A stretch of DNA of 64,000 bases from Palaemon carinicauda (taxonomy: Eukaryota > Arthropoda > Malacostraca > Decapoda > Palaemonidae). A model generated the notes under the pieces. It did no database searches. It worked only from the letters and a program-made list of their open reading frames with translations, and had not been told where the DNA came from. This document shows positions 60,116-64,000 of this stretch, in pieces (position 1 is the stretch's first letter; each line of letters opens with the position of its first letter). Location of the stretch: positions 28,537,780 through 28,601,779 of the forward strand of contig NC_090730.1 in assembly GCF_036898095.1 (NCBI RefSeq). The letters are read 5' to 3'. Made by a program: the position numbers and the translations under genes.

Positions 60116-61430
60116 TATACTGTAAGTGCCCATGGCCCTCACGATCTGTTTCTACAGACAATAGAATCTTGGAACAATGGACCCTTTTATAATGGATTTC
60201 TGATACAATGGACCAAATCCAGATAACCAGAGCCATGTACAGGTGGGGTTGTAAAGGTCACCTTAAGCAGTAATAGTACTGTGCATAGTTCTGAGATGTT
60301 TATGTTTATTTAATGTATAATTTTGGAGTTAATGCGCTATGTGTTCTCTAAGGCCTTTCCTGTAAAAAGATGGAACAACTTAAATACCAAAAAAATATTC
60401 TCCCCCCTGCTCAAACGTCAGTGTATCAATGTGCAAAGCATGGATTCCACATGTATGACAAACCTTCAAGTTCAGGGACTATGGACCTTAACACAGCACC
60501 TCTAGTGCAGAAAATGTCAGGCTATGGGTGGCACATCATTACTATGTCATCACACTGAAAACAACAACTAGAGCTAGAGTCAACCCTACCTGCGCATTAT
60601 CTTGTGCCCATCCGCAATTTAATTTCCTGTCACTGAACTGTCAACATCGCTCCCAGTTTCATCTTTGCGAAACGAAGAATCCTCTAATACACTCAAGTAA
60701 CAGGATGTAGGTTATGATTTGTTATCCACTATTCTTAATAGTTTCGTTACTGTAATACGGTACAGCAGTGGTTAATTAATGGTTAAGTTGGCCACTTATA
60801 GCTTAGTTTATTGTTTTTCAAGATTAGCACAGGAGGGTATATATATCCAGTGATCCTTATGAAACTGAATGAAAGTTTTAGTCTAAACTTATAACTATGG
60901 GAAGGCTAGCATAGCCTAAAGCTGGCTTTTACTAACCAATTTTATGAATGGCTATTTTATTGATACAGTTGTTTGAGGGTAATTAACAAAGGTGATTCCC
61001 TGACCTGTTTAAATTTATGAATAACAAATTTGTTTTAATAGAGTAAGGAACCTCTAGTGACGATGGGAAATGACAATTCCATGGGCTATGTAGTATCTTT
61101 AGCTCATATAGCAGTTTTATAACCTAGTAAAGTTTAGTAGTAAGATGGTTATTTTGAACAAGCAAATAACCCATTAATTGTATGATTGTCTATTCACTAG
61201 CATTTCCACATACAGGCATGTGTGAATACACAGTACTGTATAGATATTTATGGAAGGGGTTAGTTCCCTCCTCTCCCCCCAAGGATCAAGAATAAGCAGG
61301 AGGGGCTAGCAAGGAGCCTTTCCCCTTATTAGGAAGTTTTGTCTTCACTCTTGCATATTCATCCGATATGAGTTCTGAAGGGACTGGAAGGGGTACAAAT
61401 GAACCACACATGGTTAGCAAATTCTCTCTT

Positions 61431-61514
61431 AACCAGTGACTTTTTAAGCCACTGGTTAAACTACAGAGTAGTAACCAGTGACTTTTTAAACCACTGGTTA
61501 AACCGCAGAGTAGC
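61431..61514. repeat. 42-bp tandem duplication containing a hairpin
   Basis: AACCAGTGACTTTTTAAGCC then ACTGGTTAAACTACAGAGTA occurs twice. Within each unit AACCAGTG and CACTGGTT are a perfect inverted pair of 8 bp. Confidence 0.9.
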
Positions 61515-61869
61515 TGAAGAGATGATAACCTAGGATGACTCCCCTTCCCTTACCCACCCTCTCAGGTTGACTATATTGATAGTTAGGGGATGGGGTAAGT
61601 GATCTAGGTTTACTAAATATTTTCAGTCGAGTACTCCCCATAGAAAAAAATATATTTCTATTTGAAGTCGTCTTAGGTTAACATAAAATGAGTTATCTTT
61701 CTCCAACACATCGAAGGTCGACTACCCACAATTAGGGGAAGGGACCAGTCCTTTTGCAATCCTATCTCTTTTAAATATGCTGAACTGGTAATTCAAGTAG
61801 AGGGGAAGATAAACCGCCCCTCTGCTTGGTAATATGGAAATGGAGGCTTTCAATTAAATACTTTTTTAT

Positions 61870-62745
61870 TAGATGAATGAAATCAAAAGTCAAGTGTGTC
61901 AAGGATGGATGTGATAATCCAGCCTGTGACCCTATTAACTGTTCTACTTGCTTGCAGGGAATCCATTCCGCTCAGAACCAGGATGCAATTGTAAAAGCTT
62001 AAAAGAGAATGCAGTGTTCTCCTTTCAATGTATGTGAAAGGATTAGCTAAGATCGTTGGGTCCACTGAGTATTTAGCCAACAAGGACATTCAGGATCTCA
62101 TTTGTCCTGCAATTCCAGAAGTAGCAGTTACTGGTTTTGAATAAGGGGTCCTGGTGGATCAGGACCCTTTCCAAGTTGTATTGGGGCATCGGTCTTCCCT
62201 GTATGGTATCCCATGGGTGCTACCCCGAGGACTAGTCTACCCTCAAGATAGGCTCCAACCTAAGGCTATGCTAGGCAAGTTACCAGTCGGCCGGGTTTTG
62301 GTACACTTGCATCTTCTGTGGACACGTTGGTTATCGCCAAGGTAGTTGAGGCTTTGATCCGCTCCCTGTAAAGTCAGCCGACTCAAACTACTGCCCTTCC
62401 AAGGAGTTTCTGCCTCCTGTCTGCTTCCTTTCCATCCCATACCGTAGATCCGGCAGTAGCTGGACCTTTCAGTTATAGGGCTCCTGGGATGGCTACAGTG
62501 GGCGCTCTTCCTTCTGTATAGTTTCACGAGTTTGATGGCAGGGGAATGGCAAGAGCGGTTTCTTCCATGCATGAAGAGGAGGGGGATGTTGGCGGGAAAC
62601 CCTTGGCAATCCTACGATGGATGTCAAATATTTTTGACATATGAGAATGGATTTGCCATAAGGGGCACGACTTACGACCTCTGCTTGGAATTTTGTAAAT
62701 TCAGATTTATTTTGCATTTTCGGTTAGGTTTCAAATATTTTTAAT
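61870..62745 (+). pseudogene. Possible retroelement gag remnant
   Basis: A plus frame from 61878 reads VKCVKDGCDNPACDPINC then STCLQG, a Cys cluster loosely like those at the start of the DIRS gags. Downstream, in other frames, are TLVIAKVVEALIRSL and a Pro/Ser-rich stretch. An A-rich tract follows at 62744. Stops are frequent and the family is not certain. Confidence 0.3.
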
Positions 62746-62937
62746 AAAAAAAAAAAAAAAAAAGTTTGTAAAAAATTTCCTTTTCTTCTATTTACACAAG
62801 CGTGTACAATCCCTTACACAACCCTTTCCTAATCACAATACCTATTCATTTACTTTTTCTTTAAGAATTTGAGGGAAAGAATCTTTGCAGAATTGGCTAT
62901 TCACAATACAGAGAAACCGTATATCCTATTAAATAAA

Positions 62938-63256
62938 AATGACAAATTCGTAGATAATTTGTATTTTTCCTAACTATACAAACCTTAGCTATTTAATAGG
63001 GGTATTACTTTCGGCGTAGCTGAAATGACGAGCCATTAAAATCTAACGAGGGTTTACTACCCACACCGCTAGTTAGCGGGGGTAGGGGAGGGTAGCTTGC
63101 TACCCCACCCCCTTCTCACACACACCTGTGCTCAATTGAGCTCACTTTGCTTGGAGGTAGGACTTCAAAGGGGGATAGGGCTGGCAGGCAAGTTTGATTA
63201 AATAGCTAAGGTTTGTATAGTTAGGAAAAATACAAATTATCTACGAATTTGTCATT
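62938..63256. repeat. DIRS copy 4 hairpin-type terminal repeat
   Basis: AATGACAAATTCGTAGATAA through CTATACAAACCTTAGCTATT is perfectly mirrored at about 63200-63256, with a loop of about 200 bp that contains the (C/T)GCTAGTTAGCGGGGGTAGG-type body shared with copy 2. Confidence 0.9.
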
Positions 63257-63719
63257 TGTTCCATAACTTACATACAAACTACGCTATTTAATAGGGGTGA
63301 CTCACCCATTAGGAAGGGTGGCCGTCCCAGCCAGTACTGGCTTTTTGGCTTTGCCCTGGGACTCGATATTTGAGTGTGTCAGCACTCAACAATAACGAGT
63401 CCCTGCACCTCGCTAGAACCTTGCTACTCAAGGACTGCGGCCTACGCAAGCTGTGTGTGAAGGCATAACGAAGTGTGACTCGTCCTAGGAAGTTGATCTG
63501 AAGTTCTTTATATGGAAACTTGTAGACTAGGACTTTCCCAATACCACTTCGTCAGGGTATGGGAACGTGACAGTATTAACTTAATACTAGGAACACAAGG
63601 AAACATGGTTTACCTGCAGTGGTTTGAGGTCAGCTATACAGAGAACCCACGATGCTGCTTTCCCCAAGAGAGGGGATGATGAAGAAAAGAATAAGGGCCA
63701 GTCAAACCCTTTCATTCAT

Positions 63720-64000
63720 GCAGACTAAAACCGGGTAACAGTGCCCTCAACCTTCTGCTACTTTTCCAATAAGGAGCTTGAGGTTTTAAACCAACTGTTG
63801 TGCAGCCACCACAGGGCCGATAGAGAATGTATCGAGCCTCCTGTGGGTCACGTCTTGCAGGTAGTGGGCTGTGAAGGTTGTCTGACGCTTCCACAGCCCA
63901 GATTGAAGGACCTGCATCACTGAAAAAAAGGACCTGCATCAATGAAAAATTCTTTTTGAAGGCCAGGGACGTAGCTACGCCCCTGACATCATGTACTCTA
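63720..64000 (-). pseudogene. DIRS tyrosine recombinase C-terminus (copy 4, partial)
   Basis: The minus strand gives RVHDVRGVATSLAFKK (H-x-x-R) at the right edge and, after a frame change, LWKRQTTFTAHYLQDVTHRR with the nucleophilic Tyr. A tandem duplication of about 20 bp (AAAAAGGACCTGCATCA-TGA at 63905-63945) disrupts the frame. It is close to the copy 2 recombinase at 29513-29866. Confidence 0.8.

Larger units (their letters stand above)
62938..64000 (-). mobile_element. DIRS-type retrotransposon, 3' end only (DIRS copy 4, cut by window edge)
   Basis: Left hairpin-type terminal repeat at 62938-63256, internal complementary region at about 63250-63300 and recombinase C-terminus at about 63720-64000 on the minus strand. 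The layout and much of the sequence follow DIRS copy 2 (TATTTAATAGGGGTATTACT resembles 28757-28776). The element continues to the right of the window. Confidence 0.85.

Noticed and set aside
60323..60558. Two short overlapping plus-strand ORFs
   Set aside because: No domain, no splice context, AT-rich surroundings; chance ORFs or repeat debris.
59383..64000. Further upstream ZFYVE1 exons
   Set aside because: I looked on the minus strand for conserved blocks with AG/GT borders and found none; the remaining exons probably lie outside the window.

Overview
The window looks like intronic and intergenic DNA of a large, repeat-rich arthropod genome. A decapod or other malacostracan crustacean is the best guess. 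The reasons are the spliced animal gene, several DIRS-type tyrosine-recombinase retrotransposons, an RTE-like element, tRNA-derived SINE-like repeats and long (AT)n and (GA)n tracts. The species is inference; the sequence does not name it. There are no operons, rRNA genes or CRISPR arrays.

The only convincing host gene is the 3' half of a ZFYVE1 (DFCP1) orthologue on the minus strand. Six coding exons (59270-59382, 58811-58964, 46722-46850, 42203-42386, 27766-27861, 17142-17359) have proper AG/GT borders and compatible phases and join into 297 codons plus a stop. They encode the region before the zinc fingers and both C-terminal FYVE domains. The gene enters from beyond the right edge and ends at 17142. 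Two introns exceed 10 kb, a third exceeds 14 kb, and all of the long ones carry transposons.

Left flank (1-17 kb, downstream of the gene): a 15-copy minisatellite of about 85 bp (1-1278); a broken RTE-like non-LTR element (2071-about 4890, minus); dispersed repeats; a likely very old DIRS skeleton (about 7083-13905); two SINE-like copies in opposite orientation (11.7 and 12.5 kb); and a P-element-like transposon with a THAP domain and 17-bp terminal inverted repeats (14029-15378).

Within the gene: a DIRS derivative lacking RT/RNase H, with a terminal hairpin blown open by about 1.8 kb of (AT)n and a pogo-like insertion (17849-24075); a piggyBac-like TTAA element (24264-25573); a near full-length DIRS element (28704-36406, minus); a TTAA MITE (38045-38353); a DIRS-like RNase H tail plus recombinase remnant (43060-44160, plus); a near full-length DIRS element (48112-54646, plus); and a non-LTR RNase H fragment (56740-57330). 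At the right edge the 3' end of another DIRS element enters (62938-64000, minus).

The most interesting signal is the DIRS set. Every copy whose recombinase-side end is visible has the same architecture: a terminal repeat that is itself a large palindrome, followed inward by an internal complementary region that matches the opposite terminus where that is visible. The copies also share a Cys-rich gag N-terminus, an unusual YLDN reverse-transcriptase box (in both copies that keep RT) and, in two families plus an isolated fragment, a consensus 5' splice-site sequence at the tip of the terminal repeat. All of these elements are broken by stops or frameshifts.
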